DNA of 64,000 nt from Morchella semilibera (lineage: Eukaryota > Ascomycota > Pezizomycetes > Pezizales > Morchellaceae), in contig CM018606.1 of NCBI GenBank assembly GCA_009192285.1, forward strand, positions 2,284,081 through 2,348,080, given 5' to 3'. Below, one piece after another: positions 1-10,984 of this stretch. Both the position numbers and the translations under genes were made by a program. The notes beneath the pieces are model-generated. The model had not been told where the DNA came from, ran no database searches, and worked only from the letters and a program-made list of their open reading frames with translations. Each line of letters begins with the position of its first letter. The first letter of the stretch is position 1.

Positions 1-2343
1 TTCGGAGAGATTACCCGTCGGTCAACTGCCGACTCTTTACCCTCCAACTCGATATCCGCATCAGCGACTGCCCTATCATCCAGCACAGAGGGACCGCCGA
101 GACTTCCAGAAACGCTGCGGATATATCGTGCCAGGACATTGTTGTACATTGCGCTAACATGCCGCCGGTTCAACGAAATTCTGTGGGATCCCTTTATTGA
201 CGAAACATTTTGGCGCGACGCAGCAAGATGGTGCTGGAGTTGGTTACCGGAAAAACTAGCAGATGTACAAGGGTTCCAGGAGGAGCATCAGTCAAGTTGG
301 AGGAATCTGGTGGGAGTATTTATGAGGTCTGAGAATGGGCTATTTAAACAACAGGGGGGAGGGAAGGGCGGGGTAGAGAGCTTCGGGGGTAGCAATGCGT
401 GTGCTCAGGCCGTGTTATGGAAGGATGAAGGGGCAAGGAAGATGCTGCAATTGAAGACTGCAAAGAAGAGGAGGCTTTTAATGGCATGTGCACAACCAGG
501 ACCAGACCTATTTCATGTGTCTCACGATGCGGAAAAAGGTCATCATACAATTAGTCTGAATCTAAGGGGAGGCGCAGATTACTTCGTTACCATCGACGAA
601 TATGGTCGTTTTAGCAGGAAACCGGCCAGACTTCCAGGCGGCCTCAAACGTAATGAGAGAAGCATGGGATACTTCCCACCCGACATATTTGAAGTCGAAG
701 GCGACCGATTTCAGTTGGTAAAGGTTCTTAAGCGCCTGGATCATTCTACTACAATTCCTCCCAAAGCTAACCCCAAAGCCAAACAAAACCCTAAACCTAC
801 AATGGAAGAGGTTGTGACATGGGATATTAGTTGTGTACGGGAATACGAGTCTGATCCCACTGCCACGGTTGCTAGGTGTACGAGTAAAGATGGGTGGCTG
901 GCGTTCAATCTTTTCACCCATCGTAATCGCGATAATTCGAGCATCGACCTCCTACTAGACCCACCTCTCGATCCCCCAGAAGATCAGAGACTGTTCTGTG
1001 TTCAGGCTTTTGGTTACCCAGGCTGCCAGACAGGGGCCACCACAAGTGGTGAAACCATGAGCGAGAAGCGTCGAGGCAAGATGAGAGAAACAGACTGCAT
1101 ACCTATGGAACTCGACACTGAGGAGCCCCAAACTCTTTTTTGCTGGCGTCGCGAATTTGAATACGAGCGAGCGAGCGACTTTGACGCCGCCCGCCGACTA
1201 CACTATGTCATCTGTAATCTTCAATTGAACTCAACAAAAGCTGCTGTTCTGATCCGGTGGAACATACGAACACAGTCTTCAAATGAAGAATTAGTTGACC
1301 GACAATTCCAAATCTTGGATCTAAAAACAGGTGCTACAATTCGCATCTTGCAATTTCCGAATCTCTACTGGGACCATCGACACCACGACATGTGCGTCGC
1401 GTACAACGAAATGCGGCACAAGAAAATGAGTAGACTGTATAATCACATGGGCCCCGACGAAGTAATGGGTGCTGGGAATAGGTGTACTCGCATTCACGAG
1501 GATAAGTTTATCCTTACGGAGGATAAGATAATCTCTGGTAGTCATGATTACTGTAACTGGGTATGGGATCTCAACGCAGAACCAGTGTCAGATTCGGTGC
1601 TCATTTTCAATGCTGAGCAGAATGATGCTGGTAAAGCAGACCCATTTATTGTGCTAGATGACTTCTACTGGGATGAAGACCAAGAGGGATCAGCTGCTCT
1701 TTCTCAGAAGAAGGGAGATTGGAATACCAAGAACGAACGCGCAGGGTGGTGGGTGAGAACCCCGAACCAGGTGATGTGCTATTGGCACGGTATCGCAAAA
1801 AGCGTCGATAGCCGGTATTTCGCAGCCTGTAGATCTGGAAAGATGTTTGTATGGGATCTGGAGGATAGACGAAAATCGATTTTGGGGTTTCAAAACTTCA
1901 GCAACGATAACAATACCCGTTGGCTAGGGAGACTGGCAGCACACGCGCAGAATTTGAAACACCGGTTACGGAATTGGTTTGTGTGGGAAGATGTTCTGCC
2001 AGAGCAGGGTCTGTGGCTGCTGTTTGATGATTTGGAGGCAGTTTATCTGGATCGAGACGACATCTTGAACGCCTGTGGCCTCAATGGCAGTAAGCAAACA
2101 TGGCCATTTCAGGAAGACGATTTTACGTTCGTTGATCGCGACAAGGAGACGGGAGGGGTAAAAAGAGAGGCCCAGCTAGACGAGGACGAGGATGACGATG
2201 ACGAATTTTACGAGTCGGACGAAGGAAGCCTGCATGGTATTAAAAGAAGGAGAACTAATTCGCTTGGTCGTGGATCATGCACAGAGGAAGGCGTCGGGTT
2301 TATGTTTGATAATGAGAGGGAGATGGATGAGTTTGGGCAGTAA
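1..2343 (+). CDS. F-box-type protein with WD-like C-terminal part, 5' partial
   Basis: The frame is open from base 1 to the TAA at 2341-2343 (780 residues visible). The first in-frame Met is not reached until about residue 108, inside a conserved-looking region, so the true start lies upstream of the window. Residues about 35-75 look like an F-box: an LPETL start, then a helical segment with LTCRRFNEILWDP and a Trp-rich tail. F-box proteins bind Skp1 and bring substrates to SCF ubiquitin ligases. Two short WD-like strands occur later (WVWDLNAEP and MFVWDLEDRR), suggesting a degenerate beta-propeller for substrate binding. The C-terminus has an acidic run (coordinates about 2180-2225) followed by a basic GIKRRR stretch, a possible nuclear signal. 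The F-box and propeller calls come from motif reading; the substrate is unknown. It converges on the cyclophilin gene. Confidence 0.72.
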   Translation, partial: FGEITRRSTADSLPSNSISASATALSSSTEGPPRLPETLRIYRARTLLYIALTCRRFNEILWDPFIDETFWRDAARWCWSWLPEKLADVQGFQEEHQSSWRNLVGVFMRSENGLFKQQGGGKGGVESFGGSNACAQAVLWKDEGARKMLQLKTAKKRRLLMACAQPGPDLFHVSHDAEKGHHTISLNLRGGADYFVTIDEYGRFSRKPARLPGGLKRNERSMGYFPPDIFEVEGDRFQLVKVLKRLDHSTTIPPKANPKAKQNPKPTMEEVVTWDISCVREYESDPTATVARCTSKDGWLAFNLFTHRNRDNSSIDLLLDPPLDPPEDQRLFCVQAFGYPGCQTGATTSGETMSEKRRGKMRETDCIPMELDTEEPQTLFCWRREFEYERASDFDAARRLHYVICNLQLNSTKAAVLIRWNIRTQSSNEELVDRQFQILDLKTGATIRILQFPNLYWDHRHHDMCVAYNEMRHKKMSRLYNHMGPDEVMGAGNRCTRIHEDKFILTEDKIISGSHDYCNWVWDLNAEPVSDSVLIFNAEQNDAGKADPFIVLDDFYWDEDQEGSAALSQKKGDWNTKNERAGWWVRTPNQVMCYWHGIAKSVDSRYFAACRSGKMFVWDLEDRRKSILGFQNFSNDNNTRWLGRLAAHAQNLKHRLRNWFVWEDVLPEQGLWLLFDDLEAVYLDRDDILNACGLNGSKQTWPFQEDDFTFVDRDKETGGVKREAQLDEDEDDDDEFYESDEGSLHGIKRRRTNSLGRGSCTEEGVGFMFDNEREMDEFGQ

Positions 2344-3040
2344 TCCTTTGGTTTAATTGCCACGATAATGTCTCATGCTTTATGGATCGGTTATGGCTAT
2401 TTATGGTCGGAGTTTGAGGCACCTTGGGTTCCTTTCTTTCTTTTTTCGTTTTATCTTGGAGCGTCAGGTCTTGGTCAATAACAACTTATATGTATGATTG
2501 TATGCACAATAGTTTCTTAGAAGTTAGAATAAATAGGATATCATTAATTTCCCTCAAGTCTTACGAAACTTGATTTAGCGTTAATTGTGGCCGGAAGGTA
2601 TTTTTGATTGTATATACCACTTGGAACTCCATGGGACTATTGAAATATGAATTATGCTCGATGCAACTCCATCAAGGAAGGTGGATAGAGCAGTGGCGGG
2701 GGTGAGTGAGAGTGGTGAATGGAAAGTGACAAAAATGCCATCAAACTTTGGAGAATTAGGGCATACGATCCCGTAGCAGCCGCTTCCTATGGACGGGGAG
2801 AAGTTCAGAATCGTGCTAGTGATGCGGGCCTTGGCTATGTGCTAAGACGCCCGAGAAATGAATTCAGGTAGGTATCTTCTGAGTACTTGGTTTAAGGCAT
2901 ATTATGACGCCCCACAAATGTGGTGTGGTGTCGATAGAGAACACGCCAGAGGTTCTACTATATAATCTATGTATAGATTTTGTTAATGCGATTTTAATGC
3001 TTTTCATTACATATTCAAGAGGGACAGAGAGAGTGCCCGT
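2344..3040. other. convergent intergenic region
   Basis: This 0.7 kb separates the 3' ends of two convergent genes. It is AT-rich with T-runs and no frame with coding character. I see no RNA gene or repeat in it. Confidence 0.6.
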
Positions 3041-3860
3041 TTAACATGTGCCAGAACTAGCGATAGTGATAGTGCCATTAGTGGCACCAGAATTTCCCTT
3101 AGACTTGCTCTCCATTTTATCGCAAATATCCTGCCCAGAAACAACTTCGCCGAAAACGACATGCATACCGTCAAGATGAGGAGTATCGCAGAATGTGATG
3201 AAAAATTGGGATCCTATTCTTGTTAGATGTGATGATAAAATTTTCAATGATGGTCAAGAAACTTACCATTGGTGTTTTTGCCTGCGTTGGCCATAGAGAG
3301 GAGGTATGGCTTGTCATGCTTCTCTACGAAGTTTTCATCGTTGAACTTCTCTCCATAGATGGACTTTCCACCAGTACCCTGCGTGAAAATACTCATGAGC
3401 ACATTATATCTAACAAGCTAGGGAGAAAAATGACTTCTCACATTTCCCCTGGTGAAGTCACCACCCTGAGCCATGAACCCTGCAATCACGCGGTGGAATT
3501 TGGATCCTGCGTAGCCGTATCCATGCTCACCGGTGCAGAGTTCACGGAAGTTCTTGGCGGTCCTAGGAACGACATTGTCATAGAGTTTAAATACAATCCT
3601 GCCCCAGTCCTCCTCTAATACTCAAGTTAGCCTCTTTTCCTCACCTTGAATTGATAACAAAGTGCTTCAAGCAAGGCTTTGTCAACTGAAGTATGGTCGT
3701 CTCTCCGAGGCAGCAGTTTCTATCATAGCTTGTATCTTCCAGTGCTGGGTACACCTGATTCGTCATCGTAGACGAAAATTTCGAGAATAAGAAAGGAATA
3801 GATATATATACTTTGGCCTGAAGTTGCTTGGTACTGGATATCAAAATAAACTTGCGACAT
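3041..3860 (-). CDS. cyclophilin-type peptidyl-prolyl cis-trans isomerase
   Basis: Four exons on the minus strand: 3812-3860, 3442-3614, 3267-3378 and 3041-3213. They join in frame to 168 residues, the usual size of a single-domain cyclophilin. The enzyme isomerises Xaa-Pro bonds and assists folding. Visible signatures are [11 protein letters not shown] at the start, FHRV with the catalytic Arg, [12 protein letters not shown], the [18 protein letters not shown] core, and [11 protein letters not shown] near the end. There is no signal peptide, so it is probably cytosolic or nuclear. The position equivalent to human CypA Trp121 is His (TPHLDG), as in CyP40-type proteins; in known cyclophilins this change weakens cyclosporin binding. 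The start was chosen as the ATG that gives the conserved N-terminal strand and the correct intron phase. Introns are 197, 63 and 53 bp. Confidence 0.93.
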
Positions 3861-4484
3861 GGTCTTTGAATGGAGGCTTGATTTTAGAGAAATATGTGGT
3901 GAGGGCTATAGTTGGGGTTGATTGATGGATGAATGATTTGGTGGGGTAGGAATAGCAGAAGGGATGAAAGAAGCGGGGTGAAGAGGGGTATTTTAAAGTA
4001 GAGCTGGGGGAAGAGTGATGAGCAGATGTACCTACGTACGTGTTTGGGGAGTTTGGCACTGAACACCCAATACTGTAACTTAAGGGTAGCGAGATGCATG
4101 TATATGTGTTTGGATAGAGATCCCCACACTGCGTTCGATGATTCAATCGATGATGTGCATATACCAAGACAAAAACAAATTATAACACAGATGCGCATTC
4201 CAATTAATGATACACTTATGCCAATCAACACCACTTCGGGCAGAATCGGCCGCGCAGCAAATCGTGGCCGTGCACTCGATTAGTCAGGTAAATCTCTTAC
4301 TTTAATATAAAGTAAAAGCAACCAATTAGATGATTTGAGCCCGGGTAAGTAAGTCCAGTCTTAGACACGAGTCCCAGTACCTACTGTCAACAGACCCCCC
4401 CCGTAGTATACATGTAGCTACTAGCACGATATAGATTAGCTTAAAGATGGAAGCTGCGAATTTGAGCGCCCATTATCACTTTTA

Positions 4485-4672
4485 CAGTACGAAAAACGGG
4501 CGAAATCACTACTACCTAATAGGAATATCGAATTCTGTGAAGAAAACCGAATTGGACCGGCATTGGAGGAAGAATACTGTATCAATACCGTATACAGTTT
4601 TGCGTGACAAGTGGGCCTCCCTGCACCGCCGACAGCCGTTCTTAGCAAGTGACTGGTTTTTGTATGGTGAGC
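4485..4672. mobile_element. MITE, CAGTA-end family, degraded copy
   Basis: The left end reads TTA-CAGTACGAAAAACGGGC followed by GAAATCACTAC, matching the ends of the copies at 4.9, 16.7 and 17.5 kb. The internal part AGGAAGAATACTGTATCAA is also shared with the 4.9-kb copy. The right end is eroded and its position is approximate. It is too short to code for a transposase. Confidence 0.5.
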
Positions 4673-4925
4673 CACAGATTGGCATAATACAGGCAAAGAC
4701 ATATGTAAGTTTACCCCATACTTTATAATTACTAGAACCCACGACTATTTATTTATTTCTTTATCTGGAGCCCACACGACTTCATTCTCACTTGGTACGG
4801 AAAAAGCTATCAGGGTCTACCCTAGTAAAGGTTTTGCAGTGTATTCCCTGCTTATTAATATCGTTCATGATGTCCCCACAGTATGTATGCATCCTAGGCT
4901 TGGGAACATACACCCGTTTATATTA

Positions 4926-5058
4926 CAGTATAAAAAAATGGGGTGAAATCGCTACTTAAACGTACCTGCATTAGAGGAAGAATACTGTATTCTTACCGGA
5001 TCGATTGCTAGCGTATTAACGGGATTACCGTAGTGACCCCACCCTCTTTTTGGTACTA
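4926..5058. mobile_element. MITE, CAGTA-end family, internally deleted copy
   Basis: It starts TTA-CAGTATAAAAAAATGGGG followed by TGAAATCGCTAC and ends CCGTAGTGACCCC then a TTTTTGGTACT tail, with both termini in TA context. Compared with the 17.5-kb copy it lacks roughly 70 bp of the interior. TA target duplication and CAGTA termini fit Tc1/mariner-pogo-driven non-autonomous elements. Confidence 0.65.
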
Positions 5059-5203
5059 TTACATGTAGTACTATATATACATCGAATATTGCCCTAAATG
5101 AGTAGCTGATATGATCATTATATATACGTACCCTAAGTAAATGAAATACGGTCAAAACGATCTTATCCGAACTACTGCCTTAGATACGGAGTAGTCTATT
5201 GAT

Positions 5204-5449
5204 TAAGGGCGCGTCCGGGAGCTTTTCAAAGTGGGAGCTCGAGCTCCGCTTTAGAAAAACGACGTTAAGTGTGTTGTTAATAGAGCTCCGGAAAAGTAGG
5301 TATGACCTGATTTTCAGTTTAATGGGATTTCCCCGTTATGTCTCCGTTATCTCATCAAGACGGAGTATTGAGTGGAATGCCGGATCGCGGACACATTCAG
5401 TTTTTATCAAACGGAGCTAGTTTCCCTCTGAAGCTCCGTTTTGGCCCTT
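5204..5449. mobile_element. inverted-repeat element candidate
   Basis: The left edge reads AAGGGCGCGTCCGGGAGCTT. The right edge, reverse-complemented, reads CAAGGGCCAAAACGGAGCTT. The termini are therefore imperfect inverted repeats enclosing about 245 bp with further GGAGCT copies. The AAGGGC end resembles short hAT-type termini, but no clean target duplication is visible. Confidence 0.35.
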
Positions 5450-5857
5450 GATGATATGAGAAGAATATACATGTACATGTATGTTGATAACGACATGCGT
5501 AAGCGTACCTACATATATAAAATTTAACATTTGCCAGCTCCTCTTCGAATCACCCATCACGACGCTCCGTGTTTGCGGGCCCTAGTGGCCACTCATCTGC
5601 AGCCTCCTAACTCTTAAGATCTTGTAACTGGCGATGGGGGAATTTCATCTATAAGGCTAGGTAAAAGTTCCTCTGAGCGGGGGAGATAATTCTTGTTCGA
5701 CACACTTTCAATTAATCAACAGCTAATCTAAGATGCGGGTCTAGCTTAAGCTTAATTATAAAGGGCCATGACACCAACCAATCATTCAACTCAAAGCGAT
5801 ATCTCTATCAGTCTCCCAACTGAAACACAAAATCTAAGTTGTCCAGTACACTTATAT

Positions 5858-6664
5858 CTAATATCCGGATTCTGCCCTGACCGCCTTGGACCTTTTAACG
5901 CTCTCCCTCGCCTCCAACCTATCAGTCCAGGCTGCAAGGACTGGGAAGTCATTTCTCCACCCGTCGAGTTCCGGCTTGATCGAATCGGCGGCCCATTGAT
6001 ATGGCACAAACGCAAGGTCCGCATATGAAAGCTTGTCATTTACCAGATACTCTTTCCCCTCAAGAATTTTCTCAAGGACACTCATGATGCGGTTGGTTTC
6101 GGCGCGGTAGCGCTCGATTGCGCTAGGGATCTTCTCGTGGTGATACCTCAAAAACCAGGCGAACTGGCCCATATACGGTCCCTGGCCTGTAAATTTTATG
6201 AGGTCAGTAAAGTCCATTAAACACTACTAGAGATAATTCATCGATCAAAAGACTGACCGGACATCTGGAACATCAGGTACTGGTTTGCAATTGCGGTCGA
6301 GTCGAAATCTGCGAATGAGATCTTGTGTTCTGTGTCATACTTGCCGACAAGGTAAAGCATAATAGCACCGGACTCCCAGATGGTGAAATCATTATTAAGA
6401 TGGTCGACAAGGGTGGGGGTGCGTCCGTTGGGGTTGAATTTGGTGTATTCCGGCGCCTTATTCTCACCTAAAAATCCCGACGAATTAACGACAAAATCAT
6501 ATTTTCAAGTCAATGTTGATATCTATACCATTGGTGACATCTATTTTGACCGTTTTGTATGTAAGACCGAGTTCTTCAAGAATAATTGCAACTTTCCAAG
6601 CGTTGGGGCCTCCGGAGACAAAGAGGGTGAATTGCTTTCCGTGGTTAACTGCTGAGGACGACAT
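5858..6664 (-). CDS. glutathione S-transferase, Ure2p-like (copy 1)
   Basis: Three exons: 6529-6664, 6258-6467 and 5858-6186, joining in frame to 224 residues, normal for a soluble GST. The enzyme conjugates glutathione to electrophiles or reduces peroxides. The N-terminal thioredoxin-like domain (about residues 10-90) has FTLFVSGGPNAWKVAIILEE, NGRTPTLVDH with the cis-Pro loop, and WESGAIMLYLV for glutathione gamma-glutamyl binding. The all-helical C-terminal domain has GQGPYMGQFAWF, LEGKEYLVNDKLSYADLAF and a closing FPVLAAWTDRLEAR. This order matches the fungal Ure2p/GTT class. The intron positions and phases equal those of the neighbouring copy 1.5 kb upstream, showing tandem duplication. 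It has no signal peptide. The start ATG at 6664 is the first in the exon and aligns with copy 2. Confidence 0.93.
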
Positions 6665-8184
6665 GATTCTACAGTTACTTTTGGAGATGTGCTGACAGGT
6701 TATCTTTAAAGTGCGTAGATATTGGTGCTTTGTTGTATGCTGGTTGGAATATAACCCCCCAAGCTAGTTCTGGCGCAGAGCAGTACTTATATTCGTCTCC
6801 AATGTTAGTGTGAACCTCGTTTAGTTGCGAAGTCGGTGCCTATGACCCCTAAACTGCCTGTTCTAGCAAGTGTACAACATATAGACAGTTAAGTTTATTG
6901 GGCATTACCGCGCCGTTGTAGCTACTAGGGACTTTGCGCAAAAGACTCCAGAGTCTTTTTCCACTTGTATTGTTGGCTGGGGAGAGGATCGGCGCCAATC
7001 AGGTTACCGGAAAAAGATTCTGGGATCTTTTGCGTAAAGTCTCGTAATACAAGCTAGGTATACTCGGGCGAGTAGTTATCACGTGATCCGAGACACGGGG
7101 AGAAATTTCTCCGCTTCTTACAAAGCACCAAACCCCGGTGGAAATTTTGCACCGTAGAATTCGTGATTTGGCATCAGAGACTCCCGGATTGTTCATACTC
7201 AAGGGTTAGTCCGTGGGTTTGGTTTGGCCATATACAATTCAAACTTAAGGTGATCTGTAACACGATATTTTACGAGCTATATCGGAGTAATGCAACCAGT
7301 TATATTACTCTTTGGACACACTGAAAGTGAGTAATCAAGAGTACCATGCATATACCCTGACAGAAGTCAGCTCGGGAGTTAATGGCTGCGATTACTATTA
7401 AATACAATACGGATCGACTCTTTATAACATCAGACCGATTAAAGAACCTGGCCCAAAGGGATACCTACTACTGTTGCCGTAACACCGGCCCGGCCCCTCA
7501 ACAGAATTTCGAGTTATTAAATTCTTGCACGGTTTATTAATATTACATATTCAGAGGCCCTGGGTATGTAATTTCTGACCACCCCCGAAACCTCGAGGAT
7601 TAGAGTATACTGTGCGTCAGGGCTTATAGCATCAAATTCATAGCAATAAACTCGGCAGTTGAGTCGTAGTTGAACGGTTAGTCTAGAGATAATCTTTAAT
7701 AAATGTTTGGCAAGGGTTGAGTAGTGAGATAGCTTTTCATGGAATGTCACTCGTAGGAGGTCCCCCGCCCCAGATATAAGGTGGAGAAGATAAGATTAGA
7801 ATGGGCCTTACTACGTGGGTGAAAACACTGGGGCTGCACAGACTCAATTTCATTCTCTCCAGAATTGCGTGGTTCTTAACTGAAACTGCTGTCTGGATAT
7901 ATATATATGTATCTTGGGCCCCACCATCACCCTCACATATCATCAGTTATGGAACGGGTCGAAGTCCGGCGAAGGTTTAAAGATATGAGCTGTACCACAG
8001 CCATAAATTAACAAGACTTCTTGCAATTTTTGTAAACAGTTGTTACTAATTTGTCGGCCATACATATACATAAGCTTTGCACTCCGGATGCTACGCATAG
8101 TTGGAAATATTTGATTCCGTAAATTTATTTTAACAAATACTCTTTGACTTGCTAAGTTCAATTATAGCTTATAAATAAGTATCT
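6665..8184. other. spacer between tandem GST genes
   Basis: About 1.5 kb holding the promoter of GST copy 1 and the 3' flank of copy 2. It contains a 127-bp inverted-repeat element at 6923-7049. No coding region is supported. Confidence 0.6.
6923..7049. mobile_element. MITE with about 35-bp terminal inverted repeats
   Basis: The left arm GACTTTGCGCAAAAGACTCC (continuing to CTTTTTCC at 6962) pairs with the right arm, whose reverse complement is GACTTTACGCAAAAGATCCC continuing to CTTTTTCC. There are about five mismatches in 33 bp. A TA lies at each edge. A loop of about 45 bp separates the arms. Confidence 0.65.
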
Positions 8185-8969
8185 CTAATGCTTTGAAGCT
8201 GCGGCCTTGACCTCCTTCATCTTCTTCACACTTTCCAATTCGCTCAATCTCGCATCCCAGGCAGCAACATTTGGAAATTTCTCCTCCCACCCCTCGTATC
8301 CAGGAAGCCATCCGCTTTTCACCAGAGCATTCCATGGGAGGAACGATAAATCTGCATAAGAGACTCTGTCATCCACAAGGTATTCCTTGCCCTCAAGGAT
8401 ATTCTCCATGACACCAAAGACTCGTAAAACCTCGTTCTTGTATCTTTCGATCGCACTGGGGATCTGCTCGGGGTGGTATTTGCTAAACCACACTGCCTGC
8501 CCGAAGTATGGGCCCTGACCTGAGGTATCATGTCAATATCTATGATACAACTTAGGCAAAGTCGAAAAAACTAACCGGACATCTGAAACATCAGGTACTG
8601 GTTCGCGATCGAGGTCTTATTAAAATCTGCGAAAGAGATCTTATGTTCCTTATCATACTTTCCAACAAGGTATTGTATGATTGCGCCAGACTCCCAAATG
8701 GTGAAGTCGTTGTTTGAGTGATCAATGAGCGTAGGCATACGCCCATTGGGGCATAGATCCGTGTATGGTTTCTTTTTGTGTTCCTCTGGTCATGTATTAG
8801 TTGATTTGAAGGTCGGGGGAGGGGGGGGGGGGGAATAATTACGGGTGCTAGAATCGACATTAATGATGTGATAAGTGAGGCCCAGTTCCTCGAGAACAAT
8901 GACGACCTTCCATGGGTTGGGACCGATGTGGGCGTAAAGGGTGAATTGCTTTCCGTGGTCGGCAGGCAT
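8185..8969 (-). CDS. glutathione S-transferase, Ure2p-like (copy 2)
   Basis: Three exons: 8843-8969, 8576-8785 and 8185-8519, joining to 223 residues. Domain order equals copy 1: FTLYAHIGPNPWKVVIVLEE, NGRMPTLIDH and WESGAIIQYLV in the thioredoxin-like half; GQGPYFGQAVWF and LEGKEYLVDDRVSYADLSF in the helical half. Exon 2 is 210 bp in both copies and intron phases are identical, so the pair arose by tandem duplication and then diverged clearly in the C-terminal third (lysine-rich tail ending SKH here, RAESGY-type tail in copy 1). The first intron carries a long G-run (about 8818-8833). A TATA-like sequence lies about 90 bp upstream of the ATG. Substrates cannot be inferred. Confidence 0.93.
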
Positions 8970-9054
8970 GATTATGGTTTTGAGGATGGATTGATCAATT
9001 GGTGGTATACGTAGGGATGCTCTGATGTTCTGGATACTCAGCGGCGGGGCAAAG

Positions 9055-9065
9055 CCTTATATAAC
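9055..9065 (-). promoter_or_regulatory. TATA box of GST copy 2
   Basis: The minus strand reads GTTATATAAGG about 90 bp upstream of the ATG at 8969, a usual distance for a fungal TATA element. Confidence 0.5.
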
Positions 9066-9546
9066 TTTTGCCACCAATGCCTATTTGCTATGTTTCCAAT
9101 CGTTTCGAGCTAGGTATCAATGGTCCATCAGTGATTTTTGACATATATATCCAGCTGATGTGGCAAGGTTCCCCGCAAATCTGATCTACTACCAAGCTGT
9201 TTCGGCCTCCGAGGGTCAATTGGGCGGCCCGTACTGTACTAGCGGAGAGGTGGAACATTTCCAAAGCTTTGTCAGTTCCGCAAAGAATCGTGAAGAATCG
9301 AACAGTAAGTGCCCTACATTGGCGCACACATAATACATGTAGTTAGTGTGTTACAAATCAAATGCCCATCCCTGCATTTGCGCTTGTTCTGCCACTGCAG
9401 CACGGGCACTGAAAGTATTTCTCGGCCGAATGAGAATCGAATCTCGTATATCGAGGAGTCAAAGGCTCGGACTGATTACAATTAATTGAGATACGCGATA
9501 GATATTGTATATATGGTACCTACATACATACTTACATGTATACTTG

Positions 9547-9669
9547 CTCGTACTTTCCTGACGTTTGTAAAGGGGACCACTATTGCATACCATACTAAAT
9601 TTTGGGCTTGGCGCGTATTTGTATGGCATGCAGTAGCGGTCATTTTCATAAACGTCAGGAACATACGAG
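9547..9669. mobile_element. MITE, CTCGTA-end family, copy 1
   Basis: The left end CTCGTACTTTCCTGACGTTT pairs with the right end, reverse complement CTCGTATGTTCCTGACGTTT. The interior GGCGCGTATTTGTATGGCAT recurs in opposite orientation in the element at 43.82 kb. It is non-coding. Confidence 0.7.
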
Positions 9670-10041
9670 TACTAGCTACCTTGCCTACATGTAATTAATT
9701 AAGCGAGGAGATTGAATTTGTGGAACGTTGTGGAACCTTGATTAGATCGAATACGACAGAATACATGTAGAGAATACATGTACAAGTACTGTACTTATAT
9801 AGATTACAAATCAAACTAGCTGATATTCATACAAATCAAAATAAAGAGTAGGACACAATGGATATGAAACCTGCGAGCGTAAATCCCGTAGTTAAGGTAA
9901 ACAAAGTTACAGTCAATAGACCCGAAGGTGCATTGAGGCTTTGGACTAGCTAGCTGATTACATGTAACCAATCGGTGATGGCAATATTAAGTACATGTAA
10001 TATATCAAGTCTGAGCTGAAAAGGTCTTGGCCGAGACTCTT

Positions 10042-10208
10042 AACTTATCCCTTAGCTGTCTATCAGTAAAATGCTGACCCCCCCAGAAGAAGCAAATTTT
10101 GTGTGACTTTACTAGCAAGTCCCCTTATCAAATAATAGATTTTCCATACAGATTTAATTCCTCTATTACAATGGGGTCAGCGTACGTGGACAGACTAAAG
10201 GGATAGTT
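10042..10208. mobile_element. inverted-repeat element
   Basis: The left arm AACTTATCCCTTAGCTGTC then ATGCTGACCCC pairs with a right arm reading AACTATCCCTTTAGTCTGTC then ACGCTGACCCC in reverse complement. The arms are about 35-40 bp and imperfect. No clear target duplication is seen. Confidence 0.5.
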
Positions 10209-10555
10209 GAAGAATTACATGTAGTATCGATCTTTCAGTATGGGGGAAATAGTAGAGGCCTCACGGATCATATATCATGGTATACGTATTATCAGGTTAT
10301 ATATATATATACTAGGAATATACATGTATTATACAAAATCTATCTTTTTACATTTCAACAGCATGTAGAGAAATTCATGGAGCCGCACTGGGGAGTGGAA
10401 ACAATGTATACGCTGTAAAAGTAACAATCGATCTCAGTTCGTGATAATCGCCTGCAATGCAGTTATCTCACGTAAACTAGATGTATCGAGCAAAAGTTCC
10501 CAGCGGCCAACAGCTGCAGGTCATCAATGACACACCACTATGTTTTACAGATGAT

Positions 10556-10738
10556 TATGTCCTGGGTGGATGAGACAGAGGACGAAATCTCTCTCATGCA
10601 TAAGTGCCCAAAACCTGCTGTAAGGACATCCGGGTAAGCAACTCTAGTCTCTAGAATACTTTAGATATATATGATACAAAGTTCACAGGTTTATGCATGA
10701 GAGAGATTTCGTCCTCTGTCTCATCCACCCGGGACATA
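10556..10738. mobile_element. MITE with near-perfect 48-bp inverted repeats
   Basis: Arms 10556-10603 and 10691-10738 match 47 of 48 positions. The arm begins TATGTCC(T/C)GGGTGGATGA and continues with GACAGAGGACGAAATC. TA at both outer edges fits a TA target duplication. The 87-bp loop is AT-rich. The near identity suggests a young insertion or active hairpin correction. Confidence 0.8.
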
Positions 10739-10886
10739 GGATAACCATGTAGTTATCTGTTTCTATCAGGCGGGCACTACAAACCCCCTTGTCTGCTCCC
10801 GAAATCCACCATCCAGCCCATAGCGGTAATCTGAGCAATAATCGGAGATTGGAAGAGGAGTGACAATTAAAACTACATGTACCTTT

Positions 10887-10984
10887 TACTTGCTGAAAAA
10901 TAAAGTATGGTCTCTAGGCTAGGTGAGCTAGAAAGCAACTGGGGATGTTCGGGTTGGGACCATACTTTTTCTTTCAGCAAAGTA
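10887..10984. mobile_element. short MITE, TA-flanked
   Basis: The left arm TACTTGCTGAAAAATAAAGT then ATGGTC pairs with the right arm whose reverse complement is TACTTTGCTGAAAGAAAAAG then TATGGTC. It is about 98 bp with TA at both ends. Confidence 0.6.

Larger units (their letters stand above)
3861..5857. other. intergenic region with MITE copies
   Basis: About 2 kb upstream of the cyclophilin and downstream of the first GST. It contains two copies of a TA-flanked MITE family (about 4485-4672 and 4926-5058), a further inverted-repeat candidate (5204-5449) and several TACATGTA octamers. No coding region is supported. Confidence 0.6.

Noticed and set aside
9420-9480. Possible tRNA-Gln on the minus strand (TTTGAC loop and GATTCGATTCTC).
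   Set aside because: The anticodon stem does not pair, no D-arm or acceptor stem is present, and the segment is too short for a complete tRNA.
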